A stretch of DNA of 64,000 nucleotides, taken from contig JADKIA010000028.1 of the NCBI GenBank assembly GCA_016721465.1, forward strand, positions 744,001-808,000, in the 5' to 3' direction. Source of the DNA: Ideonella sp. GTDB lineage: Bacteria > Pseudomonadota > Gammaproteobacteria > Burkholderiales > Burkholderiaceae_C. Both the position numbers and the translations under genes were made by a program. Positions 25,067 through 33,375 of this stretch are shown piece after piece. The notes beneath the pieces are model-generated. The model had not been told where the DNA came from. It saw only the letters and a program-made list of their open reading frames with translations, and ran no database searches. Each line of letters begins with the position of its first letter. Positions within the stretch are counted from its first letter, which is position 1.

Positions 25067-26119
25067 TCAATTCTGATCGCCGATCTCGGCAGGGTCGACC
25101 CCTAGAATGCGAGCAACGTCCTTGACCGCGTCCGGCGCCAGATCGCGTACCAGTTGCAGGAAGTTCTTGTCGATCACGCGTGAAGCACGGCGCAACAACA
25201 GCTGTGCTGGATTGGTGGGCTCGTTGCGTTCGAGGTAGGCGCACACGAGTTCGATGGCGCGAACGGCGTCCTGGCGATTCTCGATGCTGTGCACGCCGGT
25301 GGAATGGCGCGCTTGGGGCAGCTTCGGTGCCTCGAACGAGAGGCCGTCTGAGCCTTCCGATGCAGCGGCGACATCGGCGCGCTCAGGCAGCACTGCCGCC
25401 ACGCAGTTCAACATGCTGGTCAGTACTTTCAGGTCCAGCCCCATGTCCGCACTGAGACGGCTGGCCATCGTGGACCGAATCTGCTCGAGGGATGCCAAAG
25501 CTGCTTCAGTCTGGGTGCGAAGCGGATCGGCCAGCTCGGGCTCAGCGGCCAACACGCCACGGACTTGGCTTTGGCTTCGAGCCGCCTCGCCCGGGCGGGG
25601 TGCCAACTTGTCGAGGGCCACTTCGACATCGCGAACCCGCATGCCGTCCAGCAAGCGTTCGCCGCACAACGTGGCGCTTCGGATGTCGCCGAGCAGGCTG
25701 TCGAGCTTGTCCAGCCCACCGAGCACCGACATGCGGGCGTGAAAGTCGTGGTCATCCGGATCCGGCGTGGGATGCACATCATCCCAGAATCGATCCACCA
25801 GGCCGTGAATCAGCGCCAGTGCCACGGGCACGGAGGCAAACCCATCCAGGTTGACCTTGGCGCGCGCCCACCACAGTGCCACGCGCAAATCGCGGGTTCG
25901 GTCGAACAGGGACTCGGCGATGTCTCGCGCCCGGGCCCAATCGGGTGGCTTGGCTGGTGCGAACTGGGTTTCTGGCTTGCCTGCCACCGCCTGTTCCAGC
26001 TCCAGGAAGTCAGGCTCGAACTCCAGGTTGGGTCCGCAGGGCGGTTCATCACTCAAAGGCAGTAACCAGCCATCTGCCGGCGGTGGTAGGGTGAGACTTT
26101 GGCTTGGGTTTTCGGACAT
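25067..26119 (-). CDS. tssA: T6SS baseplate/cap protein TssA (ImpA)
   Basis: A 350-residue TssA. The N-terminal ImpA_N domain has SDEPPCGPNLEFEPDFLELEQ in pieces and DWARARDIAESLFDRTRDLRV. A helical middle and the short C-terminal domain (NPAQLLLRRASRVIDKNFLQL and VRDLAPDAVKDVARILGV) follow. That C-terminus matches the TssA1 type of P. aeruginosa H1-T6SS, which forms a ring at the baseplate. It is the first gene of the operon in the direction of transcription, with a promoter-like sequence about 130 bases upstream. Confidence 0.95.
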   Translation of the reverse strand: MSENPSQSLTLPPPADGWLLPLSDEPPCGPNLEFEPDFLELEQAVAGKPETQFAPAKPPDWARARDIAESLFDRTRDLRVALWWARAKVNLDGFASVPVALALIHGLVDRFWDDVHPTPDPDDHDFHARMSVLGGLDKLDSLLGDIRSATLCGERLLDGMRVRDVEVALDKLAPRPGEAARSQSQVRGVLAAEPELADPLRTQTEAALASLEQIRSTMASRLSADMGLDLKVLTSMLNCVAAVLPERADVAAASEGSDGLSFEAPKLPQARHSTGVHSIENRQDAVRAIELVCAYLERNEPTNPAQLLLRRASRVIDKNFLQLVRDLAPDAVKDVARILGVDPAEIGDQN

Positions 26120-26248
26120 GGTGTTCTCTGCTCCAAATCAATGTACCACTGGCCGTCGCGTGATTGGCGTTTGCTGTGCGGCAGCACGCGCAGGTGATTC
26201 GTCAGTGGCGGCGGCAGGCCAACGGTTCCATTGCACGTGATTGCGCAA

Positions 26249-26277
26249 ATTAAGCGCGACAATGTATATTATGTTAA
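26249..26277 (-). promoter_or_regulatory. Predicted sigma70-type promoter for the tssA operon
   Basis: On the minus strand a TTAACA -35-like hexamer (26272-26277) is followed after exactly 17 bases by CTTAAT (26249-26254), matching the -10 consensus at four positions. The region is the most AT-rich stretch nearby. It lies 130 bases before the tssA start, leaving a long leader. No sigma54 (GG/GC) element was found by eye. Confidence 0.4.
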
Positions 26278-26307
26278 CTAAATCGTTCAGGTGGCGTGAG
26301 ACAATTC

Positions 26308-26325
26308 AACTTGTCACTTCAAGTT
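26308..26325. promoter_or_regulatory. Inverted repeat upstream of tssA, candidate operator
   Basis: AACTTG (26308-26313) and CAAGTT (26320-26325) are perfect inverted repeats separated by 6 bases. They lie between the divergent tssA operon and the small gene at 26381-26623. The dyad lies upstream of the predicted tssA promoter, where an activator could bind. The regulator is unknown. Confidence 0.3.
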
Positions 26326-26380
26326 CACCTGGGCCATGTGCATTGCCATGCGCCCACTGCTACAAGGCGCATACCTCGCC

Positions 26381-26623
26381 ATGTCCAAAGCCGATACCAA
26401 GACTGCCATTGATGCCGATGGCCTGCGCTATCGAAGCAAAACTCCGGGTTCGCCTTTCACGGCCGCCGGTGCCTTCGGCGCCGCGACGATGTCGTGTTTT
26501 CTTTGCGGCAAGCACCGCGCACGCAGTGCATTGAAGTCGCGCCGCTTGCTCGGCAAGGCCCAGTTCGTCTGCGCGCCGAACTGCAAGGAAGCTGAACTTC
26601 TGGCCGCGGCGGCCAAGAAATGA
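26381..26623 (+). CDS. Small conserved-looking protein with Cys motifs
   Basis: An 80-residue basic protein. It contains SCFLCGKHRARSALKSRRL at about residues 44-62, followed by a second Cys pair (FVCAPNCKEAE), which together could bind one zinc ion. The ATG at 26381 is preferred over the upstream ATGs at 26336 and 26348 because the sequence before it looks like leader. No signal peptide or membrane helix is present. It is divergent from tssA and may be unrelated to the T6SS. Function unknown; a small zinc-binding RNA- or DNA-associated protein is one possibility. Confidence 0.65.
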   Translation: MSKADTKTAIDADGLRYRSKTPGSPFTAAGAFGAATMSCFLCGKHRARSALKSRRLLGKAQFVCAPNCKEAELLAAAAKK

Positions 26624-26747
26624 GCGCTGAGGCCAAACGCAATAGCGCCTAAAGCCTGCTGCGACGATTCGGGACCGAGGCTGGTCCGCATGATGCACTA
26701 AACTGCAGTTTCTCCGCGGCTCATTCGGCTGAACTGGTTGGGCAGGG

Positions 26748-26776
26748 TTGTCACGAGGTGGAGTTTTGCTGAAAAT
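26748..26776 (+). promoter_or_regulatory. Predicted promoter for the feruloyl-CoA synthetase-like gene
   Basis: TTGTCA (26748-26753, five of six matches to the -35 consensus), a 17-base spacer and GAAAAT (26771-26776, four of six) precede the gene at 26843 by about 65 bases. Confidence 0.4.
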
Positions 26777-26842
26777 AGCGCATTATGTTGCCTGTCCGGC
26801 CAAGGAAATGGGTTCTAGGGCCAGGAACTGCGAGACCCTGCA

Positions 26843-28645
26843 ATGACTTTTCACCTGTTTCAAGACGCTGCCGCGTTGGCGCCTGCGTTGGCCGTTCGGC
26901 AGCCCCATGCCGATGGGGGCTTTGTCCTCCGTCACCCTGAGCCGCTTCAGCCCTACGCCCGATGCATTGGGGCTTGGCTGGAACATTGGTCCGCCACCTC
27001 GCCCGACGCACTCTTCCTGGCCGAACGCAACCCAGATGGCGCATGGCGTGAACTGACCTACCGACAGGTGCGGCACGACGTCGGTCGAATTGCACAAGCG
27101 CTGCTCGACCTGGGCCTTCCCGCGGGCAAGCCCACCGTGGTGCTGAGCGACAACTCCATCGACCATGCGCTGCTGGCATTGGCCAGCATGCATGTCGGGC
27201 GCCCGGTATGCACGATCTCAAGTGCCTATTGCCGGCTCACCAAAGACCATTCGAAGCTGCACGGCATGCTGGACGCATTGGACCCGGCGCTGATCTACGC
27301 GGCCGAGCCGCTGGTTTACGGTCCGCCGATCGCCACTTGGCCAGGCCGGGTGCCCGTGGTGTTCAGCAGCGGCGCGAGCCAGATGCCAGGCGCCATCGCC
27401 TGGGCAGATCTGGTCGGTACCGCAGAGGGCGAAGAAGTGCTGCGCACTTACCATGGTGTTCGCCCTGAGGACCACGCGAAATACCTGTTGACCAGCGGCT
27501 CGACCGGCGTGCCCAAGGTGGTGATCAACACGCACCGCATGCTCACTGCCAATCAGCAGCAGATCGCGCAGGTGTGGCCCTTCTTGAACCGGCATCGGCT
27601 CACGCTGCTGGAATGGCTGCCCTGGAGTCACACGTTTGGAGGCAACCACAACTTCAACATGGTGCTGGCCCATGGTGGCGCCCTCTATATCGACGAGGGC
27701 CGGCCGGCGCCGGGCCTGATCGACAAAACCGTGCGAAACCTGCGCGAGGTGAAACCCAATTTCTACTTCAACGTGCCACGCGGTTTTGACATGTTGCTGC
27801 CCTACCTGGAGCAGGACCAAGGCTTCGCGCAAGACTTCTTCGCGCGCTTGGAAGGGATGTTCTATGCCGGCGCGGCGCTGCCCCAAAGCCTGTGGGAGCG
27901 ACTGGAAGGCGTGGCTCGGCGCGTTCGGCAGCGACCAGTCTGGTTTACCTCGGCTTGGGGCGCCACGGAGACCTCGCCTGCCAACACCTCGGTGTATTGG
28001 CCCATCGAGCGCGCAGGCTGCATCGGCGGCCCGTTGCCCGGGGTCGATCTGAAGTTCGTGCCGAACGCCGGCAAGCTGGAACTGCGTGTCCGCGGACCCA
28101 ATGTGTTTGCCGGCTATCGAAATGCTCCGGCGCTCACCGCCAAGGCCTTCGACGACGAGGGCTACTACCTGATCGGTGACGCAGGCAGACTCGTCGACGA
28201 CGCTCGGCCCGAACTCGGCGTGGCTTTCGACGGCCGGGTGGCCGAGGATTTCAAGCTCATGAGTGGCACCTGGGTGTCGGTGGGCACGTTGCGCGTGCGC
28301 GCCGTCACGGCGCTCACACCCTTGGCGTCGGATGTGGTGATCACCGGCCACGACCGAGAAGAGGTGGGTGTGCTGATCTTCCCCAGTCCCGCAGCCAAGG
28401 CGCTTTCACAGGACGACTTGGGTGAGCGCATCCGAGCAGCCTTGGTCTCGATGCGTCACGATGGCGGTGGGGGGTCGTCCCAATCGCCCATGCGCGCCCG
28501 TCTGCTGGACGAGCCGCCCAGCGTCGACGCGGGCGAGATCACCGACAAGGGCTACATCAATCAAGGCGCGGTCCTCAGGCGCCGCAACTCGGACGTGATT
28601 GCGATGTACAGCAACGTTCCGGATGAGCGTACGGTGCGCCTCTGA
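26843..28645 (+). CDS. Feruloyl-CoA synthetase-like acyl-CoA ligase (ANL superfamily)
   Basis: A 600-residue AMP-forming ligase of the type that activates hydroxycinnamates such as ferulate with CoA and ATP. The phosphate-binding loop YLLTSGSTGVPK lies at about 214-225. The later core motifs are WGATETSP (A5) and the A7-like GYYLIGDAGR. The C-terminal lysine region EITDKGYINQG matches the feruloyl-CoA synthase family pattern. It would feed hydroxycinnamates towards vanillate/protocatechuate and so towards the pmd operon nearby. No enoyl-CoA hydratase/lyase or vanillin dehydrogenase gene is adjacent, so substrate specificity is inferred. It is convergent with the extradiol dioxygenase genes that follow. 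Confidence 0.8.
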   Translation: MTFHLFQDAAALAPALAVRQPHADGGFVLRHPEPLQPYARCIGAWLEHWSATSPDALFLAERNPDGAWRELTYRQVRHDVGRIAQALLDLGLPAGKPTVVLSDNSIDHALLALASMHVGRPVCTISSAYCRLTKDHSKLHGMLDALDPALIYAAEPLVYGPPIATWPGRVPVVFSSGASQMPGAIAWADLVGTAEGEEVLRTYHGVRPEDHAKYLLTSGSTGVPKVVINTHRMLTANQQQIAQVWPFLNRHRLTLLEWLPWSHTFGGNHNFNMVLAHGGALYIDEGRPAPGLIDKTVRNLREVKPNFYFNVPRGFDMLLPYLEQDQGFAQDFFARLEGMFYAGAALPQSLWERLEGVARRVRQRPVWFTSAWGATETSPANTSVYWPIERAGCIGGPLPGVDLKFVPNAGKLELRVRGPNVFAGYRNAPALTAKAFDDEGYYLIGDAGRLVDDARPELGVAFDGRVAEDFKLMSGTWVSVGTLRVRAVTALTPLASDVVITGHDREEVGVLIFPSPAAKALSQDDLGERIRAALVSMRHDGGGGSSQSPMRARLLDEPPSVDAGEITDKGYINQGAVLRRRNSDVIAMYSNVPDERTVRL

Positions 28646-28682
28646 ATCAGTCCGGGTGGTGGCACCGCACCCGTGAGGCGGA

Positions 28683-29519
28683 TCAGACCGGCTGCAGCAG
28701 CATCAGGCCCGATGCGGTATTGGAGATCGGGATGTGGTAGTTGCGGTGCAAGGCCCTGACCTTCTCACCCAGAGCACCGCGGGTGGTCAGCCACATCAGC
28801 AGTTCCACGCCCTGCGTGCCAGCCTGTTCCACCAACTGGTGCGTGTCGAACTGGGTGGCCCAAGCAGGGTCGTCGACCATGCTGTCCATGAACTTCTGGT
28901 CGAAGGCCTTGTTGATGAAGCCAGCGCGCTCGCCATCCAGTTGATGGGACAGGCCTCCGGTGCCCAACACCACCACCTTGTCCTGGCCGGGCCATGAAGC
29001 CACGGCGCGGCCTATGGCCTGGCCGAGTTTCAGGCAGCGCGCCGCGCTGGGCAGCGGCGCTTGCACCGTATTGATGCAGACCGGCACCACCTTCACGGGC
29101 CACTTCTGGTCGGGCCACAGCAATGCCATCGGCAGCGTGAAGGCGTGGTCGACCAGCATCTCCTGGCAGGTGGTGAGGTCGAAGTCCTCTGCCACCAGGC
29201 TCTCGATCATGTGCCAAGACAAGGCCGTGTCGCCATTGAACGCCGGCACTTGCGGGATGCCCCAACCTTCGTCCGAGTTGCGGTACTCAGGGGCGGCCCC
29301 GACCGAGAACGTCGGCATCTTGTCGAGGAAGAAGTTCAGTCCGTGGTCGTTGTAGACCACCACCACCACGTCGGGCTTCACCTCGGCCAGCCACCGGCGC
29401 ACCGGGATGAATCCGTCGAAGAAGGGCTTCCAATACGGATCCTGCTGCAGGTTCTTGGCGATGGCACCGCCAATGGCGGGCACATGGGAAGTGGTGATGC
29501 CACCGATGATCTTGGCCAT
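28683..29519 (-). CDS. Class III extradiol dioxygenase beta subunit, LigB-type paralogue
   Basis: A 278-residue LigB-fold protein and the catalytic partner of the alpha subunit upstream (15-base gap). The expected Fe(II) ligands are present: His12 (TTSHVPAIG), His59 (YNDHG) and Glu239 (GVELLMW). The catalytic base is His192 (GTGGLSHQL). It is clearly diverged from the PmdB paralogue at 37431-38288, and so may act on a different catechol such as gallate, 3-O-methylgallate or another protocatechuate derivative. No ring-fission product-processing gene accompanies it. Confidence 0.88.
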   Translation of the reverse strand: MAKIIGGITTSHVPAIGGAIAKNLQQDPYWKPFFDGFIPVRRWLAEVKPDVVVVVYNDHGLNFFLDKMPTFSVGAAPEYRNSDEGWGIPQVPAFNGDTALSWHMIESLVAEDFDLTTCQEMLVDHAFTLPMALLWPDQKWPVKVVPVCINTVQAPLPSAARCLKLGQAIGRAVASWPGQDKVVVLGTGGLSHQLDGERAGFINKAFDQKFMDSMVDDPAWATQFDTHQLVEQAGTQGVELLMWLTTRGALGEKVRALHRNYHIPISNTASGLMLLQPV

Positions 29520-29533
29520 GTCGTCGATTCCTC

Positions 29534-29887
29534 TTACTGGTTGCGTGCTGCCACGAGCTTGGCTTTGAATTCATCCTTGGTCATGCCGGTCTGTTGTGCA
29601 CCGATGTCCTGCATGTCCAGCTTGAAGATGCCCGCGAACTTGGCCAGGTAGTAGGCGTTTCCGCCAGCGGCAATGAGTTGCAGCACATTGCGCGCACGGA
29701 TGGCCTCGCGCTGTTGAGGGTTCAGGCCGTACTTGGCGCAATACGCCTCCTCGTCGGCGAGAAAAGCGTCGCGGTTGGCGCGCTCGTTGAACGAAAAGCA
29801 CATCTTGTTGAGTGCATAGCCCTTGCGGGCCTGCTCACCATCAAAGATCGTGGTGCCGGGGATCTGCGGTTTGCTGCGGGCAGTCAT
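29534..29887 (-). CDS. Class III extradiol dioxygenase alpha subunit, LigA-type paralogue
   Basis: A 117-residue LigA-type small subunit. It shows the LigA helices (GTTIFDGEQARKGYALNKMC, ANRDAFLADEEAYCAKYG, NVLQLIAAGGNAYYLAKFAG) and the PGTTIFD start also seen in PmdA at 38288-38734. LigA covers the active site of LigB. The ATG at 29887 was chosen because it starts just before the conserved helix; the 5' extension to 29998 would overlap the divergent LysR gene's start. First gene of a two-gene operon. Confidence 0.87.
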   Translation of the reverse strand: MTARSKPQIPGTTIFDGEQARKGYALNKMCFSFNERANRDAFLADEEAYCAKYGLNPQQREAIRARNVLQLIAAGGNAYYLAKFAGIFKLDMQDIGAQQTGMTKDEFKAKLVAARNQ

Positions 29888-29996
29888 GGTGTCGTCTCCT
29901 TGGCCGGTGTTGCACCACGAGCACGGGCCGTGGGCGTCAACGCGGAGTATTTCCTGGGGCATCATTCCGATAAACCGCCGGTCACCGAATCCACAC
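29888..29996. promoter_or_regulatory. Divergent promoter region between lysR and the ligAB-type pair
   Basis: A 109-base spacer between divergent genes, the usual site of LysR operators. It contains one short dyad CACGG-G-CCGTG (29922-29932). No clear T-N11-A LysR box was recognised by eye, and no -10/-35 pair stands out. Confidence 0.35.
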
Positions 29997-30929
29997 ATGA
30001 ACCGTTTCGATCATTCCGACCTGGACGGGCACCTGCTTCAGTTGTTCGTGGCCGTCTATGAAGAAGCCTCGATCACGCGGGCGGCGCAGCGCCTGGGGCT
30101 GACGCAATCGGCCGTGAGCCATTTGCTCGACAAGCTGCGTGCCATCGTTGGCGATCCCTTGTTCGTTCGATCGGGCCGCGGCATCGTGGCCACCGCCCGG
30201 GCGGAAGTGCTGGCGCAGAAGGCCCGTGTGCTCCTGGACGACCTGCGTGGCTTCATGACCACTGGCGCCTTTGATCCGGCCAGTTGGGCTGGTGAGATCA
30301 CCATTGCCGCCAACGACCTGCAACGTGACCTGTTGTTGCCCACCTTGCTCCGTCGCGCACGCGAACGCTCGCCAGGGCTCAGCATGCGCGTGATCCCCTC
30401 CGGCGTCCCCAGGCCGGAGATGCTGCGCGACGGTGCCTGCCAACTGCTGCTCTCGCCGCGCTCGCCCGAGGCCGCCGATCTGATACAGAAGCGGCTGTTC
30501 GAGGATCAGTACGCGGTGTTCTATGACGCGAGCCAACGCGATGCACCGCACAGCCAGGCCGACTACCTCGCGGCCGACCATGTGACGGTGCTCTACGAAC
30601 CGCGCCGCCAACTCGACCTGGATCAGACGCTCACCTCACGCGGCATCCATCGCCGAATCGTCGCCAGCGTTCCGGGCTTTGCGGGCGTGGCCGCGTTCCT
30701 GCGCGGCAGCGCCCTGCTGGCCACGGCGCCCAGTCTGTTGCGTGTGGAGTTGTTCAAGGGCCTGGCCTGCGTGCGACCACCCGTGCCCTGCCCCAGCATG
30801 CCGATGTACCTGATCTGGCATGTGCGCCATCAGGCCGACCCCATGCACCAGTGGTTGCGGCAGGAAATCGAGTCGGTGGTGACCCCCGCCTTGCGCAGCG
30901 CGGGTCGCGGTGCGATGGCCTCGTGCTGA
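29997..30929 (+). CDS. LysR-family transcriptional regulator, divergent from the ligAB-type pair
   Basis: A 310-residue LysR regulator. The N-terminal helix-turn-helix is clear (LFVAVYEEASITRAAQRLGL, then TQSAVSHLLDKLR, then GDPLFVRSGRG, residues about 14-60). A type 2 periplasmic-binding-like effector domain follows (GEITIAANDLQRDLLLPTLL). The ATG at 29997 begins just before the HTH; upstream in-frame extension was rejected. Its divergent position suggests it controls the LigAB-type dioxygenase pair. The effector is unknown but probably an aromatic acid. Confidence 0.9.
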   Translation: MNRFDHSDLDGHLLQLFVAVYEEASITRAAQRLGLTQSAVSHLLDKLRAIVGDPLFVRSGRGIVATARAEVLAQKARVLLDDLRGFMTTGAFDPASWAGEITIAANDLQRDLLLPTLLRRARERSPGLSMRVIPSGVPRPEMLRDGACQLLLSPRSPEAADLIQKRLFEDQYAVFYDASQRDAPHSQADYLAADHVTVLYEPRRQLDLDQTLTSRGIHRRIVASVPGFAGVAAFLRGSALLATAPSLLRVELFKGLACVRPPVPCPSMPMYLIWHVRHQADPMHQWLRQEIESVVTPALRSAGRGAMASC

Positions 30930-30942
30930 TGCAGGCCTCGGT

Positions 30943-33375
30943 TCAAACGCCGTAGGGCACCCAGACGTTCTTGACCTGCACGGCTTGCGCCAGTGCCTCT
31001 CGGCCCGATGCCGGCGAGGCACCGAACCAATCGACCGCGAGCGTCTGCACCCAGGTGCGCTTGAGGTTGGACGCCGACAAGGCCTCCAGCCGCCGCGATT
31101 GCGCCGGCGTGGCACCCAACCACCAGAATGCGTCCACATCGGCGTGGGCTGCCAGCACGTCGGACAGCATGTCGGCGTCGCCGGTCACCAGGTTGATCAC
31201 ACCAGGCGGCAGGTCGGAGGTGTCCAGCACGGCGTACAACTCGGCCGCGATCAGGGGCAAGGTACTGGACGGCACGGCCACCACCCGATTGCCCATGGCG
31301 ATGGCCGGTGCGACGAGCGAGATCAGGCCCAGCAGTGGCGCCTGCGGCGTGGCGACGATCCCGACCACGCCCATGGCCTCGTGCAGGGCCAGCGTCACGC
31401 CATGGATAGGCGGCTGGTGCACGGCGCCTTCGAATTTGTCGCACCACGCGGCGGCGGCGAAGAGTCGCTCAATGCAGAGCTGCACTTCACGCGTTGCGGC
31501 AGCTTTGCCCGACACCGGCGCAAGACACGTCACCAGCCGCTCACTCTGCGCGCTGAGGTTCTCTGCCAGGTAGTACAGCACCTGGGCTCGGCCATGGGCG
31601 GTCTGCCGCTCCCAGCCCGCAGCGCCGCGTGCGGCCTCCACGGCGTTGCGGATGTCCTTTCGATTGCCTTCAGGCACCAGGCCCAACAGCCGCTTGCCGG
31701 CCCAAACCGCGCGGCTGTAGCCGCCGTCGGGGCGGGCTTGCTTGCCTCCAATGTAGAGCTTGGGCGTGCGATCGATCTTGCTTGCGACCTTGTCCAGATC
31801 CAGTTCCTCGACAAGCGTGTGGTGCAGCGCCGCACTGTGGGGCGGCGGGTTCTTGCGTGCAGAGGGCTTGATCGAGGCAGGTGTCTTGGGCTTCACGTAC
31901 TCGCACAGGCCTTCGCGGCCCCCTTCGCGTCCGAAGCCCGATTCGCGGTAACCGCCAAAGCCGCAGGCGGCGTCGAACTGGTTGGCGGTGTTGACCCACA
32001 CCACGCCGGCCTTCAGTCTTGGCGCGACATCCAGCGCCAAGCCAATGCTCTCGCTCCAAACGCTAGCGGCCAGGCCGAATCGGGTGTTGTTGGCCAGGTC
32101 CACCGCTTCGGCGGGGGTACGAAAGGTCTGCACGCTGAGCACCGGGCCGAAGACTTCCTCGCGCACGATCTCATGGGCCGTATCCACACCGGTCACCAGC
32201 GTGGGTGGAAAGTAGCAGGTATTCGGCGCGTCCGAGGGCAGGCCATTCGCGCAGGCCTGGAACACGACGGCACCCTCCTCTCTCGCGCGGTCGACGAATC
32301 CCTTCACGCGGAGCCACTGCGTGCGGTCCACCAGCGCACCCAGGTCGGTGGACTTGTCCATCGGGTCGCCCACGCGGAGCTTGCCCATGCGGCGTTTCAA
32401 TTTGGCCAGCAGCTTGTCGGCCGTGCCTTCGTGCACCAGCAGGCGCGAGCCGGCGCAGCACACCTGGCCCTGATTGAAGAAGATGCCGTCCACCAGCCCT
32501 TCCACCGCAGCGTCCAGATCGGCGTCGGCAAAGACGATGAAGGGCGATTTGCCGCCCAACTCCAGGCTGAGCTTCTTGCCACTGCCAGCCGTGGCCTGGC
32601 GGATGGCACGGCCGACGTCGGTGGAACCGGTGAATGCGATCTTGGCAATGCCCGGATGACGGGTGATGGCCTCGCCCACCGCGCCATCCCCGGTGACGAT
32701 GTTCACCACGCCCGCAGGCAGACCGACCTCCTGGCAGATCACCGCAAACAACAGTGCGGTGAGCGAGGTCTGCTCGGCCGGCTTGAACACCACCGTGTTG
32801 CCACAGGCCAGGGCCGGCGCGATCTTCCAGGCCAGCATCAGCAGCGGGAAGTTCCAGGGCACGATCTGCCCCACCACGCCCAAGGCTTCGTGACCGGGCA
32901 ACTCCTCCTCGAGCAAATGGGCCCAGCCCGCGTGATGATAGAAATGGCGAACGGCCAGGGGCACATCCACATCGCGGCTCTCGCGGATGGGCTTGCCGTT
33001 GTCCATGGTCTCCAGCACCGCAAACAGCCGTGCATGCTTCTGCAATGCGCGGGCCAAGGCGTAGAGATGCCGGGCGCGGCCATGCCCGCCAAGTGCCGTC
33101 CAGGCGGGCAGTGCATCGGTGGCCGCCCGTACGGCGCGATCGACCCCATCTGCCGAGGCCTGGGCGATCCGCGCGATCACCTCGCCGCTGGCCGGATTGA
33201 CGCTGTCGAAATGCTGCTCACCTCTCACACGCTGGCCGCCAATGAAATGACCAAAGCGACGCCCGTGCTCGTCCAGCCAGGCGTTGGCCACATCGGCCGA
33301 TTCGGGAGAAGGGCCGTAGTCCATGGTGGCAAGCAATTCAGTGACAGTGGGCATGTTCTTGGCAGGGTTCGTCAT
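30943..33375 (-). CDS. Two-domain aldehyde dehydrogenase, second domain degenerate
   Basis: An 810-residue protein of two ALDH-fold regions. The first (about residues 40-490) is complete: Glu272 in LELGGKSP, Cys306/307 in NQGQVCCAGSR and VPWNFPLLMLAWKIAPALA are intact. The second (about 540-810) keeps the NAD-binding-fold pattern (MGVVGIVATPQAPLLGLISL) but lacks the catalytic Cys and Glu. Double-length ALDHs of this type are typically encoded beside deoC. Here its ATG overlaps the deoC stop by four bases. It probably oxidises the acetaldehyde (or another aldehyde) made by the aldolase. The frame also stays open through deoC; the start at 33375 was chosen from homology-like content. Confidence 0.88.
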   Translation of the reverse strand: MTNPAKNMPTVTELLATMDYGPSPESADVANAWLDEHGRRFGHFIGGQRVRGEQHFDSVNPASGEVIARIAQASADGVDRAVRAATDALPAWTALGGHGRARHLYALARALQKHARLFAVLETMDNGKPIRESRDVDVPLAVRHFYHHAGWAHLLEEELPGHEALGVVGQIVPWNFPLLMLAWKIAPALACGNTVVFKPAEQTSLTALLFAVICQEVGLPAGVVNIVTGDGAVGEAITRHPGIAKIAFTGSTDVGRAIRQATAGSGKKLSLELGGKSPFIVFADADLDAAVEGLVDGIFFNQGQVCCAGSRLLVHEGTADKLLAKLKRRMGKLRVGDPMDKSTDLGALVDRTQWLRVKGFVDRAREEGAVVFQACANGLPSDAPNTCYFPPTLVTGVDTAHEIVREEVFGPVLSVQTFRTPAEAVDLANNTRFGLAASVWSESIGLALDVAPRLKAGVVWVNTANQFDAACGFGGYRESGFGREGGREGLCEYVKPKTPASIKPSARKNPPPHSAALHHTLVEELDLDKVASKIDRTPKLYIGGKQARPDGGYSRAVWAGKRLLGLVPEGNRKDIRNAVEAARGAAGWERQTAHGRAQVLYYLAENLSAQSERLVTCLAPVSGKAAATREVQLCIERLFAAAAWCDKFEGAVHQPPIHGVTLALHEAMGVVGIVATPQAPLLGLISLVAPAIAMGNRVVAVPSSTLPLIAAELYAVLDTSDLPPGVINLVTGDADMLSDVLAAHADVDAFWWLGATPAQSRRLEALSASNLKRTWVQTLAVDWFGASPASGREALAQAVQVKNVWVPYGV

